Source: Paenibacillus sp. HWE-109
GTDB taxonomy: Bacteria > Bacillota > Bacilli > Paenibacillales > NBRC-103111
NCBI RefSeq assembly: GCF_022163125.1
Contig: NZ_CP091881.1
Span: 8,108,501-8,172,500 of the forward strand
Direction: 5' to 3'
DNA length: 64,000 nucleotides
Made by a program: the position numbers and the translations under genes. Shown in pieces: positions 1-8,969 of the stretch. The stretch's first letter is position 1. Each line of letters opens with the position of its first letter. The notes under the pieces were generated by a model. That model ran no database searches, was not told the DNA's origin, and saw nothing but the letters and a program-made list of their open reading frames with translations.

Positions 1-930
1 GCCATTGGAATCGGCAAATTTAAGGATGTTAATGCTCATTTGCTGCTTACGAAGCCTATTCATGAATTGCAGCATGAGCTGAGAAGCACAGGGACTAGCG
101 GAATTCCCAGCATCTCCCGCAGGGATGAGCAAACGTTATCGAGAAGCGTGCTCAGCATTTTCTCAACGTTTCGCGAAATGTTCGGATTTTTTGGCGGGGC
201 CGCTATATTCTTAGCGCCATCTTCCGAAGAAATGCCAGAGATGGGCCTGGTGAAGTTAATAAATATGTTCTCTGGATTGCTGGATTCCAGCCGCTTTTTT
301 GTCAGCGGTCATGCCTTCCAACCGGAGGCGGTCGTTCAGCAGTTGAAAGACTGGCAGGATGTTCATACACGCCATATTATCGGGCCGCCGTTCTTGGTAG
401 AGAGGTTAATTCGTTACGTGAACGAGCATGAGCCAACTATGCAATTGGACCGGCAAACGAAAGTGATTACACTCGGAGGTTGGAAAAGCTTCACAGGCAG
501 AGAGATTGACCGTCCTGATTTCTATCAGCAAGTATCGCAGGCTTTTGGTATTCACAGTGAGCAAGTACGGGATATGTTCGGCTTGGTTGAGACGAATTTC
601 ATGGCTATTGAGTGCGAACATCATGCCAAGCATGTTCCCCCATGGGTCCATTTCTCCGTGCGCAGCCTGGATGATCCGAATAAGGAAGTCCCTCTTGGCG
701 AGCCGGGACGGCTGGCTGTGTACGACCCAAGTTCGTTATCCTATCCAGGTTTTATTCTGACTGATGATCTTGTCTATCTGGATTCCAACACTTGCTCATG
801 CGGCAGGAACGGACAGATCGTGCAGTATATGTACAGAATTAAAGGGGCCGAAATTGGCTGCTGTGCTATTAACTTGGAGAAATTCATGACGGATAAGGAA
901 GCCCAAGTAACCCAATGCAATATCGGATAG
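1..930 (+). CDS. LuxE-like acyl-protein synthetase, 5' end outside the window
   Basis: The frame is open from base 1 to the stop at 928-930 (about 309 residues), so the true start lies upstream. The sequence resembles the LuxE/acyl-protein synthetase family (PF04443), adenylate-forming enzymes that activate a fatty acid and pass it to a partner protein. A serine/threonine/glycine-rich nucleotide loop (STGTSGIPS) lies near residue 35. A CSCGRNG stretch near residue 277 resembles the C-terminal region of the family. In luminous bacteria LuxE works with the reductase LuxC; here the visible neighbours are an Fe-S scaffold, a cysteine desulfurase, carrier proteins and a ketosynthase, so it more likely feeds a biosynthetic pathway. 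It ends 38 bp before the next gene, consistent with one operon. The family call is good; the acyl substrate and acceptor are unknown. Confidence 0.75.
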   Translation, partial: AIGIGKFKDVNAHLLLTKPIHELQHELRSTGTSGIPSISRRDEQTLSRSVLSIFSTFREMFGFFGGAAIFLAPSSEEMPEMGLVKLINMFSGLLDSSRFFVSGHAFQPEAVVQQLKDWQDVHTRHIIGPPFLVERLIRYVNEHEPTMQLDRQTKVITLGGWKSFTGREIDRPDFYQQVSQAFGIHSEQVRDMFGLVETNFMAIECEHHAKHVPPWVHFSVRSLDDPNKEVPLGEPGRLAVYDPSSLSYPGFILTDDLVYLDSNTCSCGRNGQIVQYMYRIKGAEIGCCAINLEKFMTDKEAQVTQCNIG

Positions 931-968
931 TTGACCACTCAACCTAACAAAAGGAGAGTAGATAGATT

Positions 969-1328
969 ATGTATAACGCAATCATTTCTGATCATTTTAT
1001 GAGTCCAAGGAACATTGGCGAGATCGTTCAGCCTGATCTGGCATTTCGCATCGGTAACCCTATTTGCGGTGACACGGTGCATGTTTGTGCGACCTTTTAT
1101 GAAAACCAAATAAAGGGAATTAAGTATAAAGCCTATGGCTGTGCGGCATCCATTGCGACGGCGAGCATTTTTAGCGAGTTTGTGCAAGGCAAAGCGATAG
1201 CGGAATTGAGCGGTATGTCTCAGACAAGTAGACGGGAACTGCTTGGTGATCTGGAGCCGAACCAGAAGCACTGTTTAGATATTTTGGATGAATTGTTTGA
1301 TTCTTTATGCACTGTAAAAGAGGTGTAA
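969..1328 (+). CDS. IscU/NifU-like Fe-S cluster scaffold protein
   Basis: This 119-residue protein matches the NifU N-terminal/IscU fold, which assembles nascent Fe-S clusters from sulfur delivered by a cysteine desulfurase. The three conserved cysteines are in the expected contexts: GNPICGDTV (Cys plus the following Asp), YGCAASIATAS and KHCLDIL. The length is typical of the single-domain form. The ATG at 969 follows AAGGAGAG at a suitable distance, and the stop lies just before the TTG of the desulfurase gene. Such pairs are normally housekeeping (sufU-sufS, iscU-iscS). Location inside an acyl-activation/ketosynthase cluster suggests a pathway-dedicated role, either maturing an Fe-S enzyme encoded upstream or relaying sulfur into the product. 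That role is inference. Confidence 0.85.
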   Translation: MYNAIISDHFMSPRNIGEIVQPDLAFRIGNPICGDTVHVCATFYENQIKGIKYKAYGCAASIATASIFSEFVQGKAIAELSGMSQTSRRELLGDLEPNQKHCLDILDELFDSLCTVKEV

Positions 1329-1331
1329 GCC

Positions 1332-2495
1332 TTGGTAGGTCGTTACTTTGACTATAATTCTACAACGCCCCTGGACCCTCGGGTTTGTCAGGTTATAACG
1401 GAGTCTATGGACATCTATGGTAATCCATCGAGCACCCACGCTTCTGGCCAGAAGGCAAGAGTAGCTATCCATTCCGCTAGGCAGCATATAGCTGCGTTGC
1501 TGCACAGTGAGCCTGAAGAATTGTACATTACTTCTGGTGGAAGCGAGAGTAATAACTGGTTATTGAAAGGATATCTCAGTCAATGGGCAGGGACACCTGT
1601 ACATGTGATTACGTCTGTCATTGAGCATCCTTCCGTCAAGGAGACGCTCAGGTATTGGCGTAATGCCGGTGGAGGCGAAATCACCTGCATCCCTGTAGAT
1701 ACAGAAGGGTTTATTTCCCCGCAAGCCGTGATGGACGCCATTCGACCGGATACCAAATTGATCAGCATCATGCTGGCTAACAATGAGACAGGCGCGATTC
1801 AACCTGTGCAGGAAATAGCTCGAATAGCAAGATCTAGGGGGATTTTCATCCACACAGATGCTGTTCAGGCCGTAGGGAAAATGCCAATCCATGTCCGAGA
1901 GCTGGGGGTGGATTCGCTGTCTTTTTCCATTCATAAACTGTACGGTCCCAAAGGGATTGGTGGGCTTTATCTCCAATCAGGCTATAAGCTTGATCCACTC
2001 CTGCATGGAGGCGGGCAAGAGCAAGGTCTGAGAAGCGGCACAGAGAACGTTCTCTCACTGCTGGGTGCGGCAGAAGCATGCCGTGTGGCCATGCTGGATA
2101 TGGAGCATTCACAGGTCAAATTGCTCTGGTGCAAAAGACTCCTCGTGGAGAAGCTGCGCGCGATAGCTCCTGGGCTCAAAATCAATGGTTCACTAGATAG
2201 TAACCGTACTTTGGCTAATACTGTCAATCTCTGCATTCCCGGTATTAGGGGAGAGGCATTGGCTGCTTATCTGGACCATAGGTATGGCATTGCCGTTTCT
2301 GTAGGCTCAGCCTGCAGTTCCAATCATCAGAAGAAACTCTCATACGTGCTGCAAGAGATGGGGCTGGACGAGGCAGATATCCGTTCATCCCTGCGAATAA
2401 GTATGGGCAAATTTACAGATGAGATGGATATTCATTATTTGCTAGAGTCCATAGAGAGTGCTTTAACGCATTTCAATCAATTAATGCCAACCTAG
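1332..2495 (+). CDS. NifS/IscS-type cysteine desulfurase
   Basis: This 387-residue class V aminotransferase-fold protein removes sulfur from L-cysteine as an enzyme-bound persulfide, using pyridoxal phosphate. The N-terminus (YFDYNSTTPLDP) and the GNPSSTHASG motif are typical. The PLP-binding lysine lies in SIHKLYGPKG near residue 201, and the persulfide-forming cysteine in GSACSS near residue 327. An EHPSV motif supplies the PLP-stacking histidine. It starts with TTG three bases after the scaffold gene's stop, so the two are probably translationally coupled. Its partner is most likely the adjacent IscU-like protein. It may be a dedicated sulfur donor for the neighbouring biosynthetic genes, which is inference from position only. 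Confidence 0.9.
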   Translation: MVGRYFDYNSTTPLDPRVCQVITESMDIYGNPSSTHASGQKARVAIHSARQHIAALLHSEPEELYITSGGSESNNWLLKGYLSQWAGTPVHVITSVIEHPSVKETLRYWRNAGGGEITCIPVDTEGFISPQAVMDAIRPDTKLISIMLANNETGAIQPVQEIARIARSRGIFIHTDAVQAVGKMPIHVRELGVDSLSFSIHKLYGPKGIGGLYLQSGYKLDPLLHGGGQEQGLRSGTENVLSLLGAAEACRVAMLDMEHSQVKLLWCKRLLVEKLRAIAPGLKINGSLDSNRTLANTVNLCIPGIRGEALAAYLDHRYGIAVSVGSACSSNHQKKLSYVLQEMGLDEADIRSSLRISMGKFTDEMDIHYLLESIESALTHFNQLMPT

Positions 2496-2519
2496 TCAAT
2501 AAGAAGGAGAGGTGTCCTT

Positions 2520-2822
2520 ATGGACAGCAAGCACCGAAATTATGATAAAGCTGCAATAGCCAAAATTATTAAAGAGAAGATCATCATTGAGAACCTTGAA
2601 TTAAAAGGGGTATCTCCGGATGATATTGCGGACCATGCGCAATTGTTTGGTGAGGGCTTATGTCTGGAATCGGTTGAGGCCTTCTATATTGCAGGAGGGA
2701 TTGAAGAAGAGTTTGGATTTCACATTGATAGAACGAAGCTTCATCAAATACGTCACCATTTTCAATCCGTCGATACGCTGGCGGCGTATGTCTATGAGCG
2801 TGTCGTACCATCCGTATCATAG
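2520..2822 (+). CDS. Acyl carrier protein
   Basis: This 100-residue acidic helical protein is of ACP size. The likely phosphopantetheine serine is in LCLESVEAFYIAG (near residue 46), where LES replaces the usual DSL. It is preceded by GAGAGGTGTCC-type spacing to the ATG and followed after 14 bp by the acyl-AMP ligase gene. It probably carries the acyl chain loaded by the downstream ligase or the upstream LuxE-like protein, after activation by the phosphopantetheinyl transferase at the end of the cluster. Sequence divergence from housekeeping AcpP (a basic N-terminal extension and an altered signature) supports a specialised role. Which enzyme it serves cannot be read from the sequence. Confidence 0.8.
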   Translation: MDSKHRNYDKAAIAKIIKEKIIIENLELKGVSPDDIADHAQLFGEGLCLESVEAFYIAGGIEEEFGFHIDRTKLHQIRHHFQSVDTLAAYVYERVVPSVS

Positions 2823-2836
2823 AGTGGGGGGAACTT

Positions 2837-4618
2837 ATGGGAATTGGCTTCATGAAAGATACTGTGCATACCAATCTTGTGGATTTGCTGCAATTTCGGG
2901 CGCTGCTTACGCCGGATTTGAAGATGTACACTTATTTGGTGGACGGCGAGCATGAGGAAGTGAGCATGACTGCAGCCGAGTTGAATCAGCGTGCGATGGC
3001 GATCGCTTCTGCTCTGCATGGGCGCGGCAGAACATCTAAGACTGCGCTGCTGCTGTATCCGACGGGGTTGGAATTTATTGCAGGGTTTATGGGGTGTTTA
3101 TATGCAGGGATCATTCCAATTCCTGCGTATCCGCCTCATATGCGTCGTCCTACACCGCGACTTGATGCCATCATCCGAAGCGCGCGAACGGAGATTGCCC
3201 TTTCAACTGCTAAATTAATTGCTGATGTAATGCCTAATGTCAGCGAGGATTCCCTTCTTTCAGGCATGGATTTTATGGCTACGGACACTTTGAATGATAG
3301 CCATAAGTTTTTCTGTCTGCCATGTAAGGCAGATGATATCGCGTTCTTGCAATACACCTCGGGGTCAACAGCTGATCCCAAAGGGGTTATGGTCAGCCAC
3401 GGCAATTTAATTCACAATATGAGTTTGATTGCCAAATATTTTCAGCTCTCCGAGCAGACCCGTATTGTGAATTGGCTGCCCGCCTATCATGATATGGGAT
3501 TAATCGGACAGCTGCTGATGGCCCTGCATGTAGGTTGTGAACTGATTTATATGTCGCCGGTAAGCTTCATGCAGAAGCCAGTTCGTTGGCTTGAAGCAAT
3601 CTCTCGATATCGCGCGACGTATAGCGGCGGCCCTAATTTTGCCTATGAGTTATGTGCAGAGAAATTTAATGCTGAAACTGACGGTGACATAGATTTAACT
3701 AGTTGGCAGTTGGCTTTCAATGGAGCGGAACCAGTCAGAGAAGAAACTTTGCATACATTTATCCGGACGTTTACTCCTTATGGATTTCAGGCCAAGAGCC
3801 TGGTTCCATCGTATGGATTAGCGGAAGGAACGTTGTATGTTTCCGGTTATAAAAGGGAACAGACTTACACAACATTATGGCTCGATGCCGAAAGCTTGGA
3901 GCGGGATCTGGCCGTAGTGGTAACGAAGGAGAGTTTATATGCTCGGGCTGTTGTAGGATGCGGAATCCTCGTACCGGAACAGCGAACAGTCATCGTTCAT
4001 CCTCAAAAAGGCAAGCTGTGCGGAGAGCTTATGATTGGCGAAATTTGGGTCAGCGGTCCCAGTGTGGCGCAAGGTTACTGGGGAAACCCTGAAGCGACTC
4101 AGCTTACCTTCCAAGGCACACTGGCTAGTTGCGAAGGTGAACGATTTTTGCGGACAGGAGATCTCGGCTTTATTCATGATAATGAATTGTATATTACTGG
4201 GCGAATCAAAGATGTCATGATTGTGGGGGGCCGCAATATCTATCCACAGGACTTGGAATATACGGTGCAGAATTGCCATCCTGCTGTGCGTAAAGAATAT
4301 ATCGCTGCCTTCCAGATTGACGACAAATGTCATCCGAAGATGGCTGCAGGAAGCAGCGGAGAGATCGTCATTGTAGCTGAACTTAACAGGGAATTCCGAC
4401 ATCGCGGGCCCAAAGAGGAGAGCGCTGACCACAGGAGCATGATTCTACAGCGTGATGTGTTGGCAGCCGCTCGTCAAGCGGTGTGGGAACAGTATGAACT
4501 TCCGTTGAAAGATCTCGTTCTCATCCGAACGGGGACGATCCCCAAGACGTCCAGCGGCAAAATTCAACGCAGATTGACGAAACAAGGGTATGAAGCGGAT
4601 ACACTTCAGCGGGGATAA
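2837..4618 (+). CDS. Fatty-acyl-AMP ligase (FAAL-like, AMP-binding superfamily)
   Basis: This 593-residue adenylate-forming enzyme carries the AMP-binding signature LQYTSGSTADPKG near residue 172 and the C-terminal GTIPKTSSGKIQRR motif with the catalytic lysine near residue 581. Several segments match the FAAL clade, which makes acyl-adenylates and hands them to an acyl carrier protein rather than to CoA: the PAYPPH segment near residue 95, NWLPAYHDMGLIG and PSYGLAEGTLYVSG. The ACP immediately upstream and the ACP domain at the start of the next protein are plausible acceptors. The ATG at 2837 follows a GGGGGGAA ribosome binding site. It probably supplies the starter acyl chain to the ketosynthase. 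Chain length is unknown. Confidence 0.85.
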   Translation: MGIGFMKDTVHTNLVDLLQFRALLTPDLKMYTYLVDGEHEEVSMTAAELNQRAMAIASALHGRGRTSKTALLLYPTGLEFIAGFMGCLYAGIIPIPAYPPHMRRPTPRLDAIIRSARTEIALSTAKLIADVMPNVSEDSLLSGMDFMATDTLNDSHKFFCLPCKADDIAFLQYTSGSTADPKGVMVSHGNLIHNMSLIAKYFQLSEQTRIVNWLPAYHDMGLIGQLLMALHVGCELIYMSPVSFMQKPVRWLEAISRYRATYSGGPNFAYELCAEKFNAETDGDIDLTSWQLAFNGAEPVREETLHTFIRTFTPYGFQAKSLVPSYGLAEGTLYVSGYKREQTYTTLWLDAESLERDLAVVVTKESLYARAVVGCGILVPEQRTVIVHPQKGKLCGELMIGEIWVSGPSVAQGYWGNPEATQLTFQGTLASCEGERFLRTGDLGFIHDNELYITGRIKDVMIVGGRNIYPQDLEYTVQNCHPAVRKEYIAAFQIDDKCHPKMAAGSSGEIVIVAELNREFRHRGPKEESADHRSMILQRDVLAAARQAVWEQYELPLKDLVLIRTGTIPKTSSGKIQRRLTKQGYEADTLQRG

Positions 4619-4644
4619 TATCATTTGAACGGGGGCAGTTATGG

Positions 4645-7101
4645 ATGAAGTCAAGTGATGTAACGAATTGGTTAATAAAAGAAATAGCGCTTCTGCTCGG
4701 TAGACACCCAGAGGAGCTTGATATTCGTGAGCCTTTTAGTAGTTATGGACTTGATTCAGCGAAGACGATGCAGCTATCCGGGGAACTGGGCGCCGCTTTG
4801 GATATTCCGATATCCCCAACAATATTCTGGGATTATCCAACGATTCATGAACTGTCTTTATATTTGTGCGAAAGAGGATTAAGAGGGAACGATGAAGTGG
4901 CCACAGCTTCAAGTATCACTCCAGACCAGCGTGAATCTATCGCTATTGTGGGTATGGGCTGCCGGTTCCCAGGCATTTCGGGTGTCGGTGAATTCTGGGA
5001 TCACTTACTGTGCGGGACCGATGCGGTAAGGGAGTATCCGGCTGATCGCGAGAAGCTTGGAGAAGTGAAGGTCGATCGTCAAGGCGGATATCTCGATGGC
5101 ATTGATGGCTTCGACTATCCGTTCTTCCATATCTCATATCGAGAGGCCATTCGTATGGATCCTCAGCAGCGTCTGCTGCTTGAGGTCACCTGGGAAGCGT
5201 TGATGGATGCGGGGATTTCGCCGGAGCTATGGGCTAACACGCAAAGTGGTGTATTTATCGGGATTTCTAATAGCGACTATGGAAGGCGTGAATTAGAAGC
5301 GGCGGATGGTTTCCATATTCATTCCGCTATGGGCGGTGCGCTGTGCATTGCAGCGAATCGACTATCGTATTTCTTGGGTCTGCACGGGCCCAGTATGGCT
5401 ATTGATACCGCTTGTTCATCTTCGCTTGTCGCTGTTCACCAAGCCTGTCACAGCATATGGTCAGGCGAAAGTCAGCAAGCTATTGCAGGCGGTGTGAACG
5501 TCATACTTTCCAATGGGGTAACTTCCAGTTTAGCTGAAGCAGGGATGCTGGCATCGGACGATCGCTGCAAGACGTTCGATGCCCAGGCGGATGGGTACGT
5601 TCGTGGTGAAGGCTGTGGGGTCGTTATTCTCAAGCCATTAACTAAAGCCTTGCAGGATGGCGATGATGTATACGCGGTGATCCCAGGGAGCGCGTTGAAT
5701 CAGGATGGTCGAAGCAACGGGATTACAGCGCCGAATCAATCGGCGCAGGAGAAGCTGCTTCTCTCGGCGTATGCGCGAGCAGGCATTCGGCCAAGTCAAA
5801 TTGGCTATATTGAGGCACACGGGACGGGGACATTTCTAGGTGATCCTATTGAAGTTAAAGCTTTGGGCCAAGTGCTCTCTAATGGCAGACAGGCAGATGA
5901 CTTCATCTACCTCGGTTCGGTGAAGAGCAGCATCGGTCATCTGGAGTCGGCGGCGGGGATTGCAGGACTCATAAAGACTGCGCTCATTATGAAACACGAA
6001 GTAGTTCCGCCAAATCTGCATTTTCACACGTGGAATCCCGAGATTCCACGCGCAGGCTTTCCTTTCTTAGTACCTGTAAAGTGTGAGACTTTGAAGCTGG
6101 GAGATGATGTGTATGCAGGCGTCAGCTCGTTTGGATTTGGCGGGACTAACGCGCATATTGTCCTTGGCAAGCCGCCTCTTGTACGCAATGTGGATCACAC
6201 TTCGGAGATGGAACCTTTTGTATTCACGTTATCCGCTGCTCGTAAAGATGGACTATCCCTACTAGCTCAGAAGTATGTTCATTGGCTGCAGAAGGCTGAA
6301 AAGTATGATCTCCCAGCCATGGGGGCTGCATTGTCGCGAGGCAGGAAGCATCATGAACATAGATTGGCGATCGTTGTATCCTCTAAGGAAAGTCTAATAA
6401 CTGCACTGCAAGATTATGTCCGTGCATCTGAAAGCAGCTCTTTATGGCACTATGGGTATGTAGCGAGCCAACCTGCGGAGGCTGTCTTCTGGTTCGGTGA
6501 TTACGACGGGGAAAACCCGGGCGATACCGGAGAGGAAGTTATCATTAACGATCCGGTGTTTCGCCAATCTTACTTTGTGGTGACACAGTTATATCGCAAT
6601 CTGGCTGATGATGCCTTTCAGCAAGAAGGCAAGTTTAACGCGTTTGCCAAACAATATGCTTATGCGCAGATGCTGCGTCATTGGGGGATAACCCCCAAAT
6701 CATGCGTTGGGGAAGGGATAGGTCGCCTGACAGCAGATGTGCTGGATGGTCGATTATCTCTCGTGCAGGCCGCCCAAAGTCTAGTTCAAGGCGAGCCTAC
6801 AGATTTGGGGCAGTTGGAGATAGGAGTCGATTTCAAAGATATCGCTATTTGTCTGTTGACGGTCCCGCCAGGAGTGGCACAGTATGCAAACACCGTCATC
6901 GTTATCGAGTGCCGTGATGAACTTGCCTGTTTGCAAGTACAGTGTGACTTGTACACCAAGGGGCTATTGGTGCCTGCAGGATCCGCCCGCACCCGGAAGT
7001 TATCCCACATGCTTCCGACTTATCCATGGCACCATCAATCTTGTTGGAAGACTACGATAGCGAATGCCGAAGAGCCGAATAACATCACTTGTTTTTGTTA
7101 A
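4645..7101 (+). CDS. ACP-ketosynthase polyketide synthase protein with degenerate acyltransferase region
   Basis: This 818-residue protein starts with a carrier domain (phosphopantetheine serine in YGLDSAKT near residue 37), then a full type I ketosynthase of about residues 90-520. The KS triad is intact: Cys in DTACSSS (about 256), His in EAHGTGTFLGDP (about 391) and His in KSSIGHLE (about 431). A KS-AT linker follows. From about residue 600 the sequence is recognisably acyltransferase-derived (FAKQYAYAQMLRHWGI) but short, and the GHSxG nucleophile elbow reads GEGIG near residue 688, so the active serine is gone. The end carries the usual post-AT linker (LPTYPWHHQSCW). The protein therefore probably condenses chains but must receive extender units in trans, or uses the remnant structurally. 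No KR, DH or TE domain is present. Confidence 0.88.
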   Translation: MKSSDVTNWLIKEIALLLGRHPEELDIREPFSSYGLDSAKTMQLSGELGAALDIPISPTIFWDYPTIHELSLYLCERGLRGNDEVATASSITPDQRESIAIVGMGCRFPGISGVGEFWDHLLCGTDAVREYPADREKLGEVKVDRQGGYLDGIDGFDYPFFHISYREAIRMDPQQRLLLEVTWEALMDAGISPELWANTQSGVFIGISNSDYGRRELEAADGFHIHSAMGGALCIAANRLSYFLGLHGPSMAIDTACSSSLVAVHQACHSIWSGESQQAIAGGVNVILSNGVTSSLAEAGMLASDDRCKTFDAQADGYVRGEGCGVVILKPLTKALQDGDDVYAVIPGSALNQDGRSNGITAPNQSAQEKLLLSAYARAGIRPSQIGYIEAHGTGTFLGDPIEVKALGQVLSNGRQADDFIYLGSVKSSIGHLESAAGIAGLIKTALIMKHEVVPPNLHFHTWNPEIPRAGFPFLVPVKCETLKLGDDVYAGVSSFGFGGTNAHIVLGKPPLVRNVDHTSEMEPFVFTLSAARKDGLSLLAQKYVHWLQKAEKYDLPAMGAALSRGRKHHEHRLAIVVSSKESLITALQDYVRASESSSLWHYGYVASQPAEAVFWFGDYDGENPGDTGEEVIINDPVFRQSYFVVTQLYRNLADDAFQQEGKFNAFAKQYAYAQMLRHWGITPKSCVGEGIGRLTADVLDGRLSLVQAAQSLVQGEPTDLGQLEIGVDFKDIAICLLTVPPGVAQYANTVIVIECRDELACLQVQCDLYTKGLLVPAGSARTRKLSHMLPTYPWHHQSCWKTTIANAEEPNNITCFC

Positions 7102-7119
7102 ATGGAGGAGTGGGGGGTT

Positions 7120-8223
7120 GTGTTGAGACGAATCGATATTGTTGTCATTGGCGGTGGGCAAGCGGGTCTTTCTGTAGGTTATTATTTGCACTTGGAACAG
7201 AGGGGGTTCGTCATTCTGGACCAAAGTCCCGAAGTGGGACATTCCTGGAGCAGTCGGTATGACTCTTTAACACTTTTTACGCCTCGGAGGTATAGTGCTT
7301 TACCGGGTTTGCCGCTTCCTGGAGATCCATGGGATTACCCGACGAAGGATGAGATAGCTGATTATTTGCGGTGCTATCAAGATCGCTTTGCGCTCCCGGT
7401 TCAAGTGGAAACTGAGGTGATTAGTCTTGCTCATCGGAAGGGCCGCTATTATGTCACGACGAATAAAGGAACTTGGATAGCCAATCAAGTTGTGGTAGCA
7501 ACAGGCCCTTTTCAATCTCCTTATGTCCCGTCGATCGCCGATTCCCTAAGTGCAGACGTGCTGCAGATGCATACGTTTGATTATCGTAACCCGGAGATGT
7601 TGCCTCTGGCAGATACACTGGTGATCGGAGGAGGGAATTCCGGTGCCCAAATTGCGCTTGAGCTTTCCCGCAGCAGGCGGGTTTATCTGTCCGTCGGCCA
7701 CAACATTCAATTTATGCCTTATCGATTCCTTGGCAAAAGTCTTTTCTGGTGGTATGAATTAATCGGATTGCTGCGTAAGTCACCAGATTCATGGGTTGGG
7801 CGACGATTTCAGAAGAAGAAGGATCCGCTTTACGGTTATGAACTGCGTGAAGCTATAGCGAGCGGCCGTATTAAACTGTTAGGAAGAGCAGTTCAGGCGC
7901 AGGGGAAGCAAATTTCATTCGCAGATGGATTCAGTCTAGAAGTGGACACAATCCTCTGGGCAACTGGTTTTCGAATGGACTATCCTTGGATTCATATTCC
8001 GGAAATGGCTCGCGATCATGCAGGGATCGAGCACGAACGGGGCGTGACCGCGATACCCGGTTTGTATGTTGTAGGTCTGCCTTGGCAATCTTGCCGAGGA
8101 TCAGCGCTGATCGGGTGGGTGCATCGGGATGCCGAGTTCATAAGCCGCATGATTATACAATACGGAGAATGCTATGCCAATGAAGATAATAGCTACGAAG
8201 ATTTGTCCTCATACGGAAGTTGA
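7120..8223 (+). CDS. Flavin-containing monooxygenase-like oxidoreductase
   Basis: The protein (about 367 residues) has two dinucleotide-binding motifs, an FAD site near the N-terminus (VVIGGGQAGLS) and an NADPH site (LVIGGGNSGAQ) near residue 170, separated by an HTFDYRNPE segment like the FMO/Baeyer-Villiger fingerprint. The CzcO-like family is the best match. The ATG at 7102 would place the GGAGGAG ribosome binding site inside the coding region, so GTG 7120, nine bases after that site, is the more likely start (TTG 7123 is also possible). It follows the ketosynthase gene directly and overlaps the next gene by 50 bp, so it is probably a tailoring oxidase of the pathway acting on a carrier-bound or released product. 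The substrate is unknown. Confidence 0.82.
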   Translation: MLRRIDIVVIGGGQAGLSVGYYLHLEQRGFVILDQSPEVGHSWSSRYDSLTLFTPRRYSALPGLPLPGDPWDYPTKDEIADYLRCYQDRFALPVQVETEVISLAHRKGRYYVTTNKGTWIANQVVVATGPFQSPYVPSIADSLSADVLQMHTFDYRNPEMLPLADTLVIGGGNSGAQIALELSRSRRVYLSVGHNIQFMPYRFLGKSLFWWYELIGLLRKSPDSWVGRRFQKKKDPLYGYELREAIASGRIKLLGRAVQAQGKQISFADGFSLEVDTILWATGFRMDYPWIHIPEMARDHAGIEHERGVTAIPGLYVVGLPWQSCRGSALIGWVHRDAEFISRMIIQYGECYANEDNSYEDLSSYGS

Positions 8224-8872
8224 AATTTGGCACTCACTTGAGGTTCATCTCGATGAGGCGAGAAGGAACAAGATCGGCAAATGCCTGCAAAAGAAACAGC
8301 AGCAAAGAATGATAATCGGAGATATCTTGCTGCGATATGCGCTGCAGCAAGAGTTTGGCAGTGCCCCCGGGTTGCTGCGGATAGGTTACGGACCATACGG
8401 AAAGCCATGGCTATACGAACGGCCTGAGGTCTTCTTTAACATTTCTCATGCTGGGGAATGGGTAGCAGTTGCACTCGGTTCACGTGAGGTGGGAATAGAT
8501 GTTGAGATTCAGGGCCCACGGTTTGCGAAGTTGGCCGATTGCCTGCTTTCCCCTTCGGAACTAAGGGACTTCCAAAGCATTCAAGACCAGGATACGTTTC
8601 TTTGCCGACGTTGGGTCATGAAAGAGAGCTTCGTCAAGATGATTGGTCTCGGGCTTGGTTGTCCTTTGACGAGCGTATCCTTTGTGATGATCTCGCATCA
8701 AGACGCCTTCACCGTGTACGAAGAGCAAGGCTATTTCTGCCGAGTGTATGAATTGGCGTCCAGCTACCCTTTGGCGGTAAGCTGCGCGGACTATCGGTTT
8801 CCTGATCAGGTGACGATTCTTCCTTTTGAGCGATTGCTCCATTGGGCACTCGTTGCCTCACCCCTCGTGTAA
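8174..8872 (+). CDS. 4'-phosphopantetheinyl transferase, Sfp type
   Basis: This 232-residue protein shows the Sfp/Gsp/AcpT signatures: FNISHAG and GIDVEIQ in the middle, and the metal-binding/catalytic RRWVMKESFVKMIGLGL segment near residue 148. The enzyme moves phosphopantetheine from CoA to carrier-protein serines, here presumably those of the ACP and the ACP domain of the ketosynthase protein. The ATG at 8174 lies inside the 3' end of the monooxygenase gene (50-bp overlap) with GGAG six bases upstream, which indicates translational coupling. It is the last gene of the cluster; no clear intrinsic terminator follows, only a dispersed repeat. It could also serve other synthases in the cell. 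Confidence 0.92.
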   Translation: MPMKIIATKICPHTEVEIWHSLEVHLDEARRNKIGKCLQKKQQQRMIIGDILLRYALQQEFGSAPGLLRIGYGPYGKPWLYERPEVFFNISHAGEWVAVALGSREVGIDVEIQGPRFAKLADCLLSPSELRDFQSIQDQDTFLCRRWVMKESFVKMIGLGLGCPLTSVSFVMISHQDAFTVYEEQGYFCRVYELASSYPLAVSCADYRFPDQVTILPFERLLHWALVASPLV

Positions 8873-8969
8873 TAAACTGGAATAAAGCGTTAATAGACAG
8901 AACTTAGCCCCGCCTCTGCCCTGGCACTGCATCCACCCGCACCTGCATCCGCACAATCAATCGGTTGCT

